In this document: one piece after another, positions 1-11,457 of the stretch
How the letters are laid out: every line of letters starts with the position of its first letter
How positions within the stretch are numbered: position 1 is the first letter of the stretch
Assembly: GCA_964017235.1 (NCBI GenBank)
Contig: OZ024929.1
Location: 59,739,603 to 59,803,602 of the forward strand
From: Sabellastarte sp. h YS-2021
Taxonomy: Eukaryota; Annelida; Polychaeta; Sabellida; Sabellidae
DNA length: 64,000 nt
Direction of reading: 5' to 3'
Notes under the pieces: model-generated
The model's input: only the letters and a program-made list of their open reading frames with translations
What the model was told of the DNA's origin: nothing
Databases searched by the model: none
Made by a program: the position numbers and the translations under genes

Positions 1-690
1 ACATATTTATACGAAATTCTCTAAATGCAATAGTTTTCCAATTACAACTGATTTACTCAATAGTGAGAACTTCAAAGTAGCTATTACTCAGCTATGCAAT
101 GAGCCACAGATCTGAAACTTCACTATGTTTTAGCTGATCCCAAAATAGGTGAATAACATATTGAAACAAAATACTCTAAATGCAATAGTTTCCAAGTTAT
201 AAGCCATTTACTCAACAGTGATAACCTAAAAGTAGCTATTACTCAGCTATGCCATGAGCTACAGGTCTGAAATTTTACTATGTTATAGCTGACCCAAAAG
301 TAGCTGAATAACATATTTATACGAAATTCTCTAAATGCAATAGTTTTGAAGTTATAAACGATTTACTCAACAGTGATAACCTAAAAGTAGCTATTACTCA
401 GCTATGCCATGAGCTACAGGTCTAAAATTTTACTATGTTATAGCTGACCCAAAAGTAGCTGAATAACATATTTATACGAAATTCTCTAAATGCAATAGTT
501 TTTAAGTTACAAGTGATTCTACTCATGATGGAAGTTACTGAAAAGCCCAAAAGTAGCTATTACTCACTTAGCTATTGAGACAGGCACCCAACTTACTCAC
601 CATATTGTAGCTATGAAAAAAGTAGCTGAATAACATATTTTAACAAAATGCTCTAGATGCAACAGTTTTCAAGTTATAAATGATTTTGTG
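1..690. repeat. Tandem array of a ~155-166 bp unit with the TAGCTATTACTCAG motif
   Basis: About four diverged direct copies are visible. Each carries AGTAGCTATTACTCAGCTATG, shown here by its core GTAGCTATTACTCAG (near 78, 232, 386 and 552), followed by a shared stretch ending near TCTCTAAATGCAATAG. Spacing is about 154 bp between the first three copies and about 166 bp to the fourth. Related copies lie at 53,945-54,235 (element I) and 59,705-60,070 (element E2). The array enters the window from the left, so its 5' boundary is not visible. There is no coding signal. Confidence 0.75.
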
Positions 691-1110
691 CATGATTTCA
701 TGAATGTTTATGCATTAAAAATTATTAAAAAAATTTATTAAAAAAAAAGTAAGACAGATCCAGGTCTCATACTCACACAAGAGAATCTACCTGTGGCCTA
801 GTACATATATGCAAGATATGAGAGAAATCCCTGCAATAGTCACTGAGAAAATTGTGATTAAGTGTTGAAATTTTCACACTTTTGGTGGGGGTACCCCCCT
901 TGTAATGTCTCTAGCAAACAGACGAACAGACAGATTTGCATGCCTTGAACAATTTTTCATCCTCGATAGATAAGGTATCTTTTAAAAAAAACAGCACGTC
1001 TCTAGGCCTTGTAGTTTTGGAGGAGAAGTTGTTCACGCGGACGCGTACGCGTACGCCCACGCCGCAGAGTGACGACATAATGCCAGCTGACTGACAAGTC
1101 AGCTGACATA
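691..1110 (+). repeat. 3' tail of a Helentron-like element (family J) with terminal hairpin
   Basis: The tail contains a GC-rich ACGCGTACGCGTACG microsatellite-like run near 1,035-1,055 and then a strong hairpin at 1,081-1,108: arms TGCCAGCTGAC and GTCAGCTGACA around a six-base loop. A separate 12-bp palindrome GGGGGTACCCCC lies at 887-898. Hairpin after a microsatellite is the 3' layout seen in families A and G of this window. Family assignment is by this layout only. Element D1 begins immediately after the hairpin in an A-run. Part of the tail resembles the F1 segment near 13,010-13,090. Confidence 0.5.
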
Positions 1111-1114
1111 AAAA

Positions 1115-2149
1115 TAGCATCAGAGATGCCCGTACCCCACAGCCTGGGGAAACAGACCATGACATATAGAAGTAGTGAAACAGTACAAAGACCGGGATTA
1201 TACTTTCAGCGCAGTGTCACTTATATAAAGGTCCAAATAATGTTTAAGTAGAGAAAATACCATCTAAGAGAAAGAAGATGTATGTAAAGATAAAGTACTA
1301 AAACAAGACAATTCAATAGCAAGATGACAGCATTAATCAGTAAACTAAAAATATGAAGCTGTAAAATTTATTAATTGGAGAATAGCTGTCAATGGAAATA
1401 GCACAATTATTTAAAAGTGCATATAATAATCAGTTGCAGCAATCCATATATCTTCGTCATTAAGAGAAAGCTGTCTCAAATATGAAAGGTGAACACACTT
1501 TGGCAGAGCAAAAAGGTCCCACCATAATGCACACCTACACCCCCTAACCAATGTCCCTACCAAGTGTCAACCTTCTACACCTTCTGGAATCCAATAAATA
1601 GCCCAGACAAGATTTTACAACTCATGGTCACTATGACAAGGTCAAACGTCATATCACGGTCACACCATGATGTTGCACACCTACAACCCCTAACCAATAT
1701 ACCTACCAAGTATCAACTTCCTACACCTCATGGTTTCCAAGATATAGCTTGGACAAGATTTTATAGGTCAAGGTCACTACGGTAAGGTACAAGGTCAAAT
1801 CAAGGTCAGACCATGACACTGGACACCTACACCCCCCAACCAATGTCCCTACCAAGTATCAACTTCCCACACCTCACGGTTTCTGAGATATAGCCCAGAC
1901 AAGTTTTTCAAACTCAAGGTCACTACGGCACTACGGCAAGCCCCAAGGTCAAATCAAGGTCAAACCATGATGTTGCACACCTACACCTCCTAACCAATGT
2001 CCCCACTATGTATCAACTTCCTACGCCTTACTGTTTCTGAGATACAGCCCAGATACACTTTTTCCCGCCGCCCGCCTGCCCACTCGCCCACCCATCCGGA
2101 CACCATGAATGAAAACAATACCCCGACAGCCCTTAAGGGCTGTGGGGTA
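1115..2149 (+). mobile_element. Non-autonomous Helentron-like element, family D copy 1 (D1)
   Basis: The 5' end reads TAGCATCAGAGATGCCCGTA and is followed at once by CCCCACAGCC. The 3' end (2,119-2,149) is a hairpin with arms TACCCCGACAGCC and GGCTGTGGGGTA, so the 5' subterminal motif equals the left arm and pairs with the right arm. The interior (about 1,500-2,090) is an array of ~146-bp units rich in AGGTCA half-sites, each with a (C/T)TACGGTTTCYGAGATATAGC-like box. D2 and D3 share these ends. There is no ORF of interest. Assignment to Helentron-like elements is inference from end structure. Confidence 0.65.
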
Positions 2150-2371
2150 AAAACCATAACATCGCTCGTCCCCAAAAAAGTGTTTTTCCCCATAATATTT
2201 TACACATATTTTCGTACGTCAAAGGTACGTCAATGGCGTGCATGAATATTAGAAATTTGTTGAAAAAATGTTGTTTTTTTTTTTAAATGGCGAAAGAAAG
2301 ACACGGAATGAAAAGGTTACTGAGTAAAATATTCAAAATGCATCTGAAAACAGCAAGAAATGACCACTCAA
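2150..2371. other. Spacer with no recognised feature
   Basis: AT-rich single-copy-looking sequence between D1 and B1. I see a T-run near 2,274-2,284 and nothing I can assign. Confidence 0.4.
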
Positions 2372-2469
2372 AACTAGAAATAGGATGCATTGGCATGCGT
2401 AATGTCCACCCAAAGGGAAGCATGAGTTTTGCTTTAAAACTTGGATAAAATTGGCAAGAGTAGATTGGT

Positions 2470-3350
2470 GAGATACCCTGTGGATCGAAAATTTTGACGA
2501 AATCGCTCTATCTCGCACGGTTAAGGAGATAGAAGCAAATTTGTGTTTTTCCATTTTTGGCGAAAATTTGAAAATTCGAAATGGCCGTCATTTTTAAGGG
2601 GATGAAAATTTTTAGAAAATTACACAGAGTAGTTTGCTGAGATACCCTGTGGGTGGAAAATTTCTACGAAATCGCTCTATCTCGCACGGTTAAGAAGCTA
2701 GAAGCAAATTTGCGGTTTTCCATTTTTGGCAAAAATTCGAAAAATTCTCGGGAGAGTAAAATTTTTTGAAAATTGCCAACAGGACATTGCTTACCTACTA
2801 TGTGGATCGAAAATTTCGACGAAATGGCTCTATCTGGCACGGTTAAGGAGATAGAACCAAATTTGCATTGTTCCATTTTTGGCAAAAATTCGAAAATTCA
2901 AAATGACCGCCATTTTTCGGGAGAGGAAAATTTTTTGAAAATTACATTTGTACTTTTTTCAGATACCCTGTGGGTTGAAAATTTCGACGAAATCGCTCTA
3001 TCTCGCACGGTTAAGGAGTTAGAAGCAAATTTGCGTTTTTCCATTTTTGGCAAAAATTCGAAAATTCAAAATGGCCGCCATTTTTGAAGAGAGAAAATTT
3101 TTTTGAAAATTGACAATAGTACACTGCTTAGATCCCCTTTGGCTAAAAAATTTCGACAAAATCGCTCTATCTCGCACGGTTAAGGAGATAGAGGCAAATT
3201 TGTGCTTTTGCATTTTTGGCAAAAATTCAAAATGGCCACCATTTTTGGGGAGAGTAAAAGTTTTTGAAAATTGCCAAGTGTACATTACTTTGATACCCTG
3301 TGGGTCGAAAAGTTCGATGAAATCGCTCTATCTCGCACGGTTTTAGGAGA
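2470..3350 (+). repeat. 169-bp satellite array (five to six units)
   Basis: Direct repeats whose landmarks are GAAATCGCTCTATCTCGCAC, GGTTAAGGAGATAGAAGC and the dyad AAAATGGCCGCCATTTT. Unit length measured in the cleaner array at 47-49 kb is 169 bp. Because 169 is not a multiple of three, the short open frames seen on both strands restart in each unit and are not a polyprotein. Confidence 0.85.
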
Positions 3351-4082
3351 TAGACATATTTATGTTTCTGGCTGTGTAGCTATTACTCAGGAGATTAAAG
3401 CTTTTACCATCAACAACAATACCAAGCAAGCAATTGACGCTTTTAACCTTCACACCAAAATTTAAAAAGATGAGTTAAATATGTTTCCTTTAAAAGAGTG
3501 AAAACAGAAATGCAATTCAGAGTAGGCTCAAACTAGAAATAGGACGCCCTGTTGAGAGTAGCTGCGACATATGAATAGAAACACGATAGCATAGAAGAAC
3601 ACACATTATCATGTGTAATGTCCACCCCATGAACCTTTTGCCAAAATTGTACAGTAGTCTTACAAGACTCTGTTTCATTAATTTTGTAAAATAGATCAAT
3701 GATGCTTAAATATTTATTAGTGTACATGTAAATTATTTCAGCTTCATGCCTTTTGCATTGGTTCGGTCGAAAATTTTGACGAAATCACTCTATCTTGCAC
3801 GGTTAAGAAGATAGAAGGAAATTTCTGTTTTTCTATTTTTGGCAAAAATTTGAAAATTCAAAATGGCCGCCATTTTTGGGAAGAGGAAAATTTTTTGAAA
3901 ATTGCCAAGAGTACATTTCTTAGATACCCTATGGGTCGAAAATTTCAACGAAATAACTCTATTTTGCACGGTTAAGGCAAATTTGTGTTTTTTCCATTTT
4001 GGGCAAAAATTCGAAAATTCAAAATGGCCGCCACATGTGGGGAGCGGAAAATTTTTTGAAAATTGCCAAGAGTACATTTCTT

Positions 4083-4962
4083 CATGGCATCAAGGGATTT
4101 TTGGATCTCAAAATATAGGAATATAGGAAATTATCTAACGAAAATATAGGAGGTTTTGAGCAAATTATAGGAGATCTAATACCCTATTTCACTCATCAAT
4201 CTGATGAGAAATGCATGCTTTTTTAATATTATGGCCTCCTCCACCCCTTACAGCCATCGTTACCTCCTTTTTATTACAACTCTTATGAGATAAACACTTA
4301 GAGAAACACTGTTCAAGTGCATACTTTTGTGATAAGTTCACAAATTGATAGTTTATTATTGATCCTAGAAGTTTGCAATGTGAAACCAACTTGAAGGATA
4401 TTGTGGGCTGGGAATCTTCTGATGTCAGATTTGACCTTTGGCCCCTCCTTCAAGGTCAAATGATGGTTCACTGGCTTTGGTGAGTTGTCTTTCCGGTGGA
4501 TACAGATTTGCATTGGTTCTCCGATGCATAGGTCTAGTTAAAGTTGCCAATATAAATACAGGACTGATCATTTGTACTGTATTTATGCTGGAAGCATAGC
4601 TAAAGGTAGCACACATTACATGTATGGTACCTTATGGGTAAATCTAGCTACCAGTATTACATAAGTGAATCATCAAACATGAAGGGAAATACTGGTTAGC
4701 AATGAAGTTGAACACAAGACAAGCTATATTATGATCAGATATGCTGCATAGCAGCAAAAATTTTATCTGATATTGTTGCGGGAGTTGCTGTTTTGACACG
4801 GGGATACACAGCTCTAGAAATATAGGACACAATTCCTTAAAATATAGGAAATACAGGAGAATTTATGCAAAATATAGGAATTTTTTCCTTCCCTCTAAAA
4901 TATAGGATGTGAGCCTGAAATACAGGAGAATATAGGAAATATAGGATTACCTTGACGCCATG
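4083..4962. mobile_element. TIR DNA transposon (MITE-like) with TTTCTT target duplication
   Basis: The ends are inverted repeats, CATGGCATCAAGG at left and CCTTGACGCCATG at right (12 of 13 match). They are flanked by TTTCTT at 4,077-4,082 and at 4,963-4,968. Without the element the 169-bp satellite reads on smoothly (ACATTTCTTAGATACC), as in other units. Both subterminal zones are rich in AAATATAGGA and its variants, which could be transposase-binding repeats. A reversed fragment of family H lies inside. I cannot name the superfamily: a 6-bp duplication is known for Dada-type elements among others, but no transposase is present. Confidence 0.7.
4383..4558 (-). repeat. 5' fragment of a family H element, reverse orientation
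   Basis: Read on the minus strand, this starts AACTAGACCTATGCATCGG and continues to TGTATCCACCGG, the partner of the H1 3' hairpin (GTATCCAC / GTGGATAC at 51,315-51,343). It then runs into one diverged H unit with AAGGTCAAATCTGAC. It is cut off inside the surrounding TIR element. Confidence 0.55.
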
Positions 4963-4968
4963 TTTCTT

Positions 4969-5880
4969 AGATACCCTGTGGGTCGAAAATTTCGACGAAA
5001 TCGCTCTATCTCGCACGGTTAAGGAGATAGAAGCAATTTTGTGTTTTGCCATTTGGGGCAAAAATTCGAAAATTCAAAATGGCCGCCATATGTGGGAAGA
5101 GGAAAATTTTTGAAAATTGCCAAGAGTACATTGCTCAGATACCCTGTGGGTCGAAAATTTCGACAAAATCCCTCTAACTCACACGGTTAAGGAGATAGAA
5201 GCAATTTTGTGTTTTGCCATTTTTGGGGAAAATTCGAAAATTCAAAATGGCCGCCATTTTTGGGGAGGGGAAAATTTTTTGAAAATTGCCAAGAGTACAT
5301 TGCTCAGATACCCTGTTGCTTGATAATTTTGACGAAATCGCTCTATCTCGCACGGTTAAGGAGATAGAAGCAAATTCGTGTTTTGCCATTTTTGGCAAAA
5401 ATTTGAAAATTCAAAATGGTCGCCATTTTTGGGGAGGGGAAATTTTTTTGAAAATTGCTAAGAGTGCATTTCTGAGATAACCTGTGGGTCGAAAATTTTG
5501 ACGAAATCGCTCTGTCTCGCACGGTTAAGGAGATAGAAGCAAATTTGTGTTTTGCCATTTTTGGGAAAAATTCGAAAATTCAAAATGGCCGCCATTTTTG
5601 GGGAGGGGAAATTTTTTTTAAAATTGCCAAGAGTATGATGCTAAGATACCCTATGGGTTGAAAATTTCGACGAAATCGCTATATCTCGCACGGTTAAGGA
5701 GATAGAAGCAAATTTGTGTTTTGCCATTTTTGGAAAAAATTCGAAAATTCAAAATGGCCGCCATTTTTGGGGATGGGAAAATTTTTTGAAAATTGCCAAG
5801 AGTACAATGCTCGGATACCCTGTGGGTCGAAAATTTCGACGAAATTGCTCTATCTCGCACGGTTTAGGAGATATGAGCAC
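4969..5880 (+). repeat. 169-bp satellite array inside B2
   Basis: Five to six units with the same landmarks as the 2.5 kb array (CTATCTCGCACGGTTAAGG and AATGGCCGCCATTTTTGG). The run ends where the B-type tail with CAGTACTCAAAATAGCC begins. The same transition occurs in B3 near 49,240. Confidence 0.85.
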
Positions 5881-5922
5881 ATTTGCCTTTTTCAGTACTC
5901 AAAATAGCCAATTACTCATTTA

Positions 5923-5935
5923 TTTAATTAATTAC
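5923..5935 (+). other. Empty SINE target site (TTTAATTAATTAC)
   Basis: The single-copy 13-mer in B2 corresponds to the 13-bp duplication that flanks the SINE in B3 (49,271-49,283 and 49,436-49,448). Confidence 0.8.
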
Positions 5936-6708
5936 TCACTCATCTATGAAGCAATTCCCCCCAAAAGCAATCCCATACAGGCTATTAACCCAATGAACCT
6001 CCATCCCAAATTTCAGAAAGCTAGGCTGAATAGCATTCCTTAAAATGTCTGGAAACCAAAGAGATACTCAAAAGTAGCAAAGTAGCTATTACTCAGTTAG
6101 CTATAGAGCTATCATCACCAAAAGCAATCCCATACAAGCTATTAACCCAATAAACCTGCATGCCAAATTTGGTAAAGATAGGATAAGAACTGTTGCCTAA
6201 AATGTCTGGAAACCAAGTGTGACGCCGGACGCTGGAAAAAGCAAAAATAATATGTCCACCCCCTAGTGGGGTGGACATAATTAGCAAAGCAGCTATTACT
6301 CAGATAGCTACAAAGCTATCATCAACCAAAAGCTATCCTGGCCAAACTATTGACCAATTATCCTTCATATAATTTTTGTGAAGATAGAAAACATTGTTTC
6401 ATTAAAATGTCCAGAAAAAGTCAACTCAAAATAGCATAATAGCTATATAGCACAGTAGCTATTACTCAGTTAGCTATAAAGGTATTTTCACTAAAAGCAA
6501 TCCCAAGCAAGCTACTGATCCAATAATCCTCCAGCCCAAATTTTGTGAAGATAGGTGAAATATTTTTCCTTTAAAATGCTTAAAATAAAAAAGCTACTCA
6601 AAGTAGCTAAGTAGCTATTACTCAGTGAGTTACATAGCTATTATCACTAAAAGCAATCCCAAGCAAGCTATTGACCTAACTATTGCTCATACCAAATTTG
6701 GTAAAGAT

Positions 6709-7181
6709 TAGGGACGTCACGACTCCAAATATTTCATGTCGACTAATCGGTAAGTACTATTCATGTCGACACCGAATAGCCGTCGAATTTATAAAACAAC
6801 CAAAAATCATAAGTTTCATATTGTAAAAAGCATTGAAAACGATAAATATGTGAAATAAAAAGAAAGTATAGGTATATAATCTGTAAAGTTTAATAACTTT
6901 GCCGTTTTCTTGCAACTTCTGCTTCCTTTATTTCAGACAGGAAGTGGGCGATATAAGAGCTAGATGGTACTTCCAGTTTTATGTGAATCCATAGACAATG
7001 CAGAAAACGTGGCTGTTTTGGATTTAAGCTTATTTTATGTGACAATTTGGACATACTTAATAGATTCAGACCTTCTGCCATCTTTTACACTACATTGAGC
7101 GATTGTTCTGACTTTAAAATATGAACCGGTTAATAGCACTATTCTAACCGGTGTCGATTAGTCGGCTAGTCGTGACGCCTA
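6709..7181. mobile_element. hAT-type MITE with a perfect 8-bp target duplication
   Basis: Flanked by GTAAAGAT at 6,701-6,708 and 7,182-7,189. Terminal inverted repeats are TAGGGACGTCACGACT at left and, on the opposite strand at right, TAGGCGTCACGACTAGCC. The 8-bp duplication and the TAGGG...GTCACGA type terminus are typical of hAT elements. The flanks belong to the family B repeat, where the empty form reads TTTGGTAAAGATAGGA (for example near 6,165). No transposase is encoded; the short minus-strand frame inside has no recognisable domain. Confidence 0.85.
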
Positions 7182-7448
7182 GTAAAGATATGTCAAATAT
7201 TTTTCCTTAAAATGCCCGGAAACAAAAGAAGTATACAAAAGTAGCTAAGTAGCTATTCCTCAGTTAGCTTTAGAGCTATCTTCACCAAAAGCAATCCCAT
7301 GCAAGCTATTAACCCAAAAAAACACTCATATCAAATTTGGTAAAGATAAGATCAATACTTTTCCTTGATATGACCGGAAACCAAGTGTGACGTCGGATGC
7401 CAGAAAAAGCAAAAATAATATGTCCACCCCACTGGCGGGGTGGACATA

Positions 7449-7812
7449 AGTTACATAATTACTGCAATTTGCAGTTAAACGGTCCAGGAAAACCTAGTGT
7501 AACCTCTTGAGTTGGTGTATGTGTTTATGAGAATAAAAGTTAAAATTCCTCACACACAGAAGTTTCAAGGGTTTTGAATGGCTGAGCTGTGGCACATACA
7601 TTTGATTGGTTGTCTGTAGATGAGCAATAAATCTATTTTATCAAGACAATTACTGGGATTTAAGACCTGGATTGTTGAATTAAACTGAATTTTACTTTAA
7701 TTGAAGTTGAATTATTTTGTAATATTGTGAGGGATGCTGTTTAATCTATTTATATGTGGTGGTTTTCATCATGTTTACAGGCATTTACAGGTTTGATTAT
7801 GTTCAGCTATAT
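7449..7812. other. Spacer with no recognised feature
   Basis: AT-rich sequence between the B1 hairpin and the first DIRS repeat. I see no coding, repeat or RNA signal. Confidence 0.4.
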
Positions 7813-7985
7813 GTCAATGCTTGCAATTGCTTTACTGGTTGGCGTGACCAGTCCCGCCAAACGCCAGAAAAAGATGTCCTGTATATACTACCGGCAGGAC
7901 CGGTCACGGAGTATGCATTCGCTAGGTGGCGCATCATACTTCCTTCCTGTCTAGACATTATGACGTCATATCATCTTTTTTGTGT
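7813..7985 (+). repeat. Inverted terminal repeat of DIRS-A (3' side)
   Basis: Inverted match to 26,225-26,425. Shared blocks include GGCAGGACCGGTCACGGAGT and TGCATTCGCTAGGTGGCGC. A third copy lies at 41,610-41,805. The repeat is rich in CCGGT motifs and holds GTATATAC, a possible TATA-like site. Confidence 0.75.
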
Positions 7986-8037
7986 CTAGTCCTATTAAGA
8001 CCCCTAGTAAGCTGATGGCGGGGCCAGATGGGTGGGC

Positions 8038-8140
8038 CTTGCCTGTCCATTGGATAGGGTATTAACTTATAAAAATTTAATTTACTTCTTAAATTTGCAA
8101 TTTTATTGCATTAATACCTCCTATCCAATGAACAATTGCT
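8038..8140. repeat. Internal complementary region of DIRS-A
   Basis: Contains two back-to-back versions of the element terminus, CCATTGGATAGGGTATTAA and TTAATACCTCCTATCCAATG, in opposite orientation around an AT-rich centre. A patch complementary to both ends is the hallmark of DIRS elements, where it is thought to guide formation of a circular intermediate. The same layout is clearer in the second DIRS element at 14,107-14,203. Confidence 0.6.
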
Positions 8141-8299
8141 GAATAACTACCGCTTGGTAGGCGGGTAAGGTACTAGGGACTCAAGTGAACTTATAAACAG
8201 AACAAAACTGAGAAGGCCCGGTTTGACCTAGGGTCAGAGAACCCTGTAAGGTCAAGGTCGGCTACCACTAACCTGTTACCCGGAAGTCTACCAACATTG

Positions 8300-8319
8300 C
8301 CCCCCCCCCCCCCCCCCCC
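8300..8319. repeat. Poly-C tract (20 bp)
   Basis: Uninterrupted C run inside DIRS-A. A shorter C run occupies the comparable place in DIRS-B near 62,051. Length is uncertain because homopolymers are prone to assembly error. Confidence 0.8.
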
Positions 8320-9855
8320 TTCTCAGACCTGCTCTGAGAATAGGAAGAGAGGGTTGAGTTCAGTCCCATAAGAAATAAACTTCCCAAAGGAAGCAAGTCA
8401 CAGTTTGTCTTTTTACTTAAGTATTATATGCAAATATACACCATATGTACATATATACATAATTACATATCTCCTCATTTTTGGGTTTGGTGGTGGACCT
8501 ATGACCTGCTGAGCAGCTACCACTGGGCCCAAATGAAAAAGCTTTGTATCAGCCCAAGCCACATCCTTCAAATAGAACTGTGTGAAGGTGTTATGGGATT
8601 TCCAGTGGCAGGCTGACAAAATTTGCTCTAAGGAGACCCCCGACCTTAGAGGCAGGCTCTGACACCATTGGGCTTTAACCTGATGCAGTGTGAGGGCCTC
8701 CTGATCACAGAGCTCATAACATAGGATCACAGTCTGCTTGATCCATGAGGAGATGGTGGCAGGTGAGATGTCCTTATCAAAACCTTTCTTGAAGGAAACA
8801 AAGATTAACTCCTTATTCTGCCTAAGATCTGAGGTCCTGTCCAAGTAATAGCGAAGGGCTCTGACTGGACATAGGGACCTGTCACCCTTGAGTGACTTAT
8901 CCAGAGTGGGGGCCAGGGCTGGTATGACCAGTGGGACCACACTATCTGGACCCTCCTTAGCCAGCTGGTTCTTGGATAGAAAGCTGGGTGAGGGGTACAA
9001 GGACACCTTAGACAAGTCTAACTGGTGTCTGATGTTTTTATGTAACCAAGCATGGATCTGACTCCTGCGTTTACCAGAACACAGGGCCAGGAGAAAAACA
9101 GTCTTGAAAGTCAAGTGTTTTAGTGAGGCCTCTTTTAAGGGTTCAAAGGGAGCCTTTGTCAGCTGGTGCAGAACCAGTGAGAGGTTCCAGGAGGGAATGC
9201 CCCTCCTGCCCTTGGGTCTGTCTCTGTGGAAACTATCCAGGAGACGGGTGAGATTCTCATCTTTGCTGACATTAATGGGGGAGTTGCCCAACTTGTCAGC
9301 AATGGCTGATCTGTAGCCATCAATGGTACCTGGCTATAACTTTCTGTCCTGAAACACGTACAGAAGGAAGTCAGCTGTGGCTTTCAGAGGTGGTGCCCTG
9401 AAGTCCACCTGATTACTGAGGCACCACCTTGTAAAAATGGTCCACTATGCCTCATAGACGGATAGGGTTGATCCTCTTTGAGGAGCCTCAATTCGTGCTG
9501 CCACTGCCTCAGAGAAGCCCTGTTCCTTGATTGTTGTGGCTCTAGAAGCCAGGCATGAAGGTTCAGGTTTGACAGGTTCTTGTGTAGGGTCTGGTTGAAT
9601 GGCTGAGTTACCACATTGGGCAGGTTGGGTAGGCACAGTGGGATCTGACTGGATATGTCCACTAGGTCCCAGAAACAGGGCATGTTGGGCCAACCCGGTG
9701 CAATCAGAACTAGAAAAATATTTTTGCTGACAAAAACGAAGCGACCCTGATCAAAAAGTGCGAAGTAATCTGTAAAAGATGTCAAGATATGCATGATAAG
9801 GAATAGAAAATGTAAAGTTTATTGCATTGTGTATGTTACTATATTTAACAGAAAT

Positions 9856-10211
9856 TGTAGGTGTGAAATTTACTTCTCAAAAGAATGTATGTCCGATGCG
9901 CGGAAAAAATGCCTCATAGAAAATATGTCTCCTAGGAAATATACCTCCTAGAATGAATGCCTCCTGAATAATTTGTGACCAGGAAAATACCTCCTAAGAA
10001 AAAAAAAGTTCTTTCAAGTATCATAACACTACAGGTTCACATTACAACTTCAGAGGCATCTTCATTTTTCCACTTGAGTCTTATAGTCGCCAATGCCTGT
10101 CAAAAATTCACAGTCTTTTACCCATTTTGCTTAGCTGTACAAAGGTACGTAAGTTTCTCTTGTAAGGTTTTGCTGGTGCTTCTCACTCTTTTGCCTGGCT
10201 GTTCGAATCCA
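9856..10211. other. Sequence of unknown origin inside F1
   Basis: Not present in F2, where F sequence jumps from the equivalent of 9,855 to 12,845. Contains several CTCCTA(G/A)GAA-like short repeats near 9,915-10,000. No gene recognised. Confidence 0.35.
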
Positions 10212-11457
10212 GGAAAAAACCCCTCACAAAATGAGCTCTCAGGAGAAAACCCTCAGGAGAAGACCCCTCAAAAGTCTCCTGTGGAGAAAACCCCTCACCC
10301 TATTTTGGGGCTTGTGGAGAAAACCCCTCGTGTTATTTTCAGGCTTGTGGAGAAAACCCCTCAACTTTATAAAAAGCCCTCATTTTGGAAATTTGGAATA
10401 TTCATTCATTTACACATAGAAAATCATGTATAACAAAGAAGAATTTTATTAAGTCATACACACCTTTAAAATCACATTAAAATCACATAGCACTTTGAAA
10501 AGTGGGCAATACTGGGCAATATTATTTTTAACCCAAATTTGGGGAAAAACCAATGATGCACTTTATTTAAGCTTCATAAAACTCTTTATTCAGCTAAATG
10601 TGTGCAAGGTTTTATTATAAGTATATAGCATATAAATGACAGTACATGAATATAATATTTAAATGGAATGAAATATATCAGCACTGAATGAGCACATAAA
10701 TACAATTGTACATAACAACTTAGGCATTAGGGTCATTTGAGGATTAGAATAGCTTCTACTTATTTCTATCCACTCACTGCCAGTGAAGCCATACTGTTAA
10801 TGCAGTGTCTCAAACCTTATTACTGACAAGCCAGAGTTAAGCTGACAAGCCAGAGTTTATACTGCCTGATGATAGCCCTAGAATAGTGGGCTAAATAGTT
10901 TAATTGCAATTATGAAAGGGACAAGTATAAACCCTTCTTTTTTATATTATACTTGAAAGTGACACAATAGGGGACATGTTTGATTGTTTATATATGCTAA
11001 TGTATACAGTTTTAATTCTGTCCACTGATTTAAGTTTTGAAACAATAGACCAAAACATAATATTCATCTTCAATTCAAAGTGATCAATCACCTGAGTAGT
11101 GCAATCCTGAGCACATTTCAAAGAAAAGCATTCTTTGTATATATTTTCAGATTTTACAACAAAGGACAACATTTTTTTAAAATTAGAATCACATTTGAAT
11201 TCAATTTAAAATGTCAAAAGTTCCAATCCACAGGCCTGAAAATAGAATATAGGATGGGGTGCTTGAGTACAAGTTAAATAAAAATATAGGGTTAAATAAA
11301 AAATGAGGGCTTTTTAAGTTTAGGGGTTTTCTCCACAAGCCTGAAAATAACATGAGGGGTTTTCTCCACAAGCCCCAAAATAGGGTGAGGGGTTTTCTCC
11401 ACAGGAGACTTTTGAGGGGTTTTCTCCTGAGAGCTCATTTTGTGAGGGGTTTTTTCC
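10212..11457. repeat. Foldback: ~170-bp inverted repeats built from AAAACCCCTC units
   Basis: The left arm (10,212-10,386) and right arm (11,299-11,457) are near-exact inverted copies. Each holds about five copies of GTGGAGAAAACCCCTC or variants, including GGAAAAAACCCCTCAC at the outer edge. The ~910-bp centre is AT-rich with no ORF that I recognise. No target duplication is evident. It could be a foldback transposon or an inverted duplication of a minisatellite. Confidence 0.75.

Larger units (their letters stand above)
3531..6279 (+). mobile_element. Helentron-like element, family B copy 2 (B2)
   Basis: Begins AACTAGAAATAGGACGCC at 3,531, has TAATGTCCACCCC near 3,618, and ends with the hairpin at 6,251-6,279 (TATGTCCACCCC / GGGGTGGACATA). 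The core is 169-bp satellite at 3,765-4,082 and 4,969-5,880, then TAGCTATTACTC-type units to about 6,240. B3 at 46,771 is a close relative across almost the whole length. B2 carries a TIR transposon at 4,083-4,962 that B3 lacks, and it lacks the SINE that B3 carries. Confidence 0.65.
2372..7448 (+). mobile_element. Helentron-like element, family B copy 1 (B1), interrupted by B2 and an hAT MITE
   Basis: The 5' end AACTAGAAATAGGATGC at 2,372 is followed near 2,400 by TAATGTCCACCC. A matching 3' hairpin lies at 7,419-7,448: TATGTCCACCCC and GGGGTGGACATA around a short loop. Between them are 169-bp satellite units (2,470-3,350), the whole of B2 (3,531-6,279), more TAGCTATTACTCAG-type units (6,290-7,400) and an hAT MITE (6,709-7,181). 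That B2 sits inside B1 is inferred from the order of two 5' ends followed by two 3' ends; a tandem arrangement is possible. Confidence 0.55.

Noticed and set aside
911-1165. Small ORF on the minus strand spanning the J hairpin and D1 start
   Set aside because: It crosses an element boundary and the same residues recur in frame at D2, so it is repeat-derived.
9975-10433. 152-codon ORF with repeated VEKTPQ-like segments
   Set aside because: The repeats come from the AAAACCCCTC minisatellite arm. The mirror arm reads equally well on the other strand, and no domain is recognisable.
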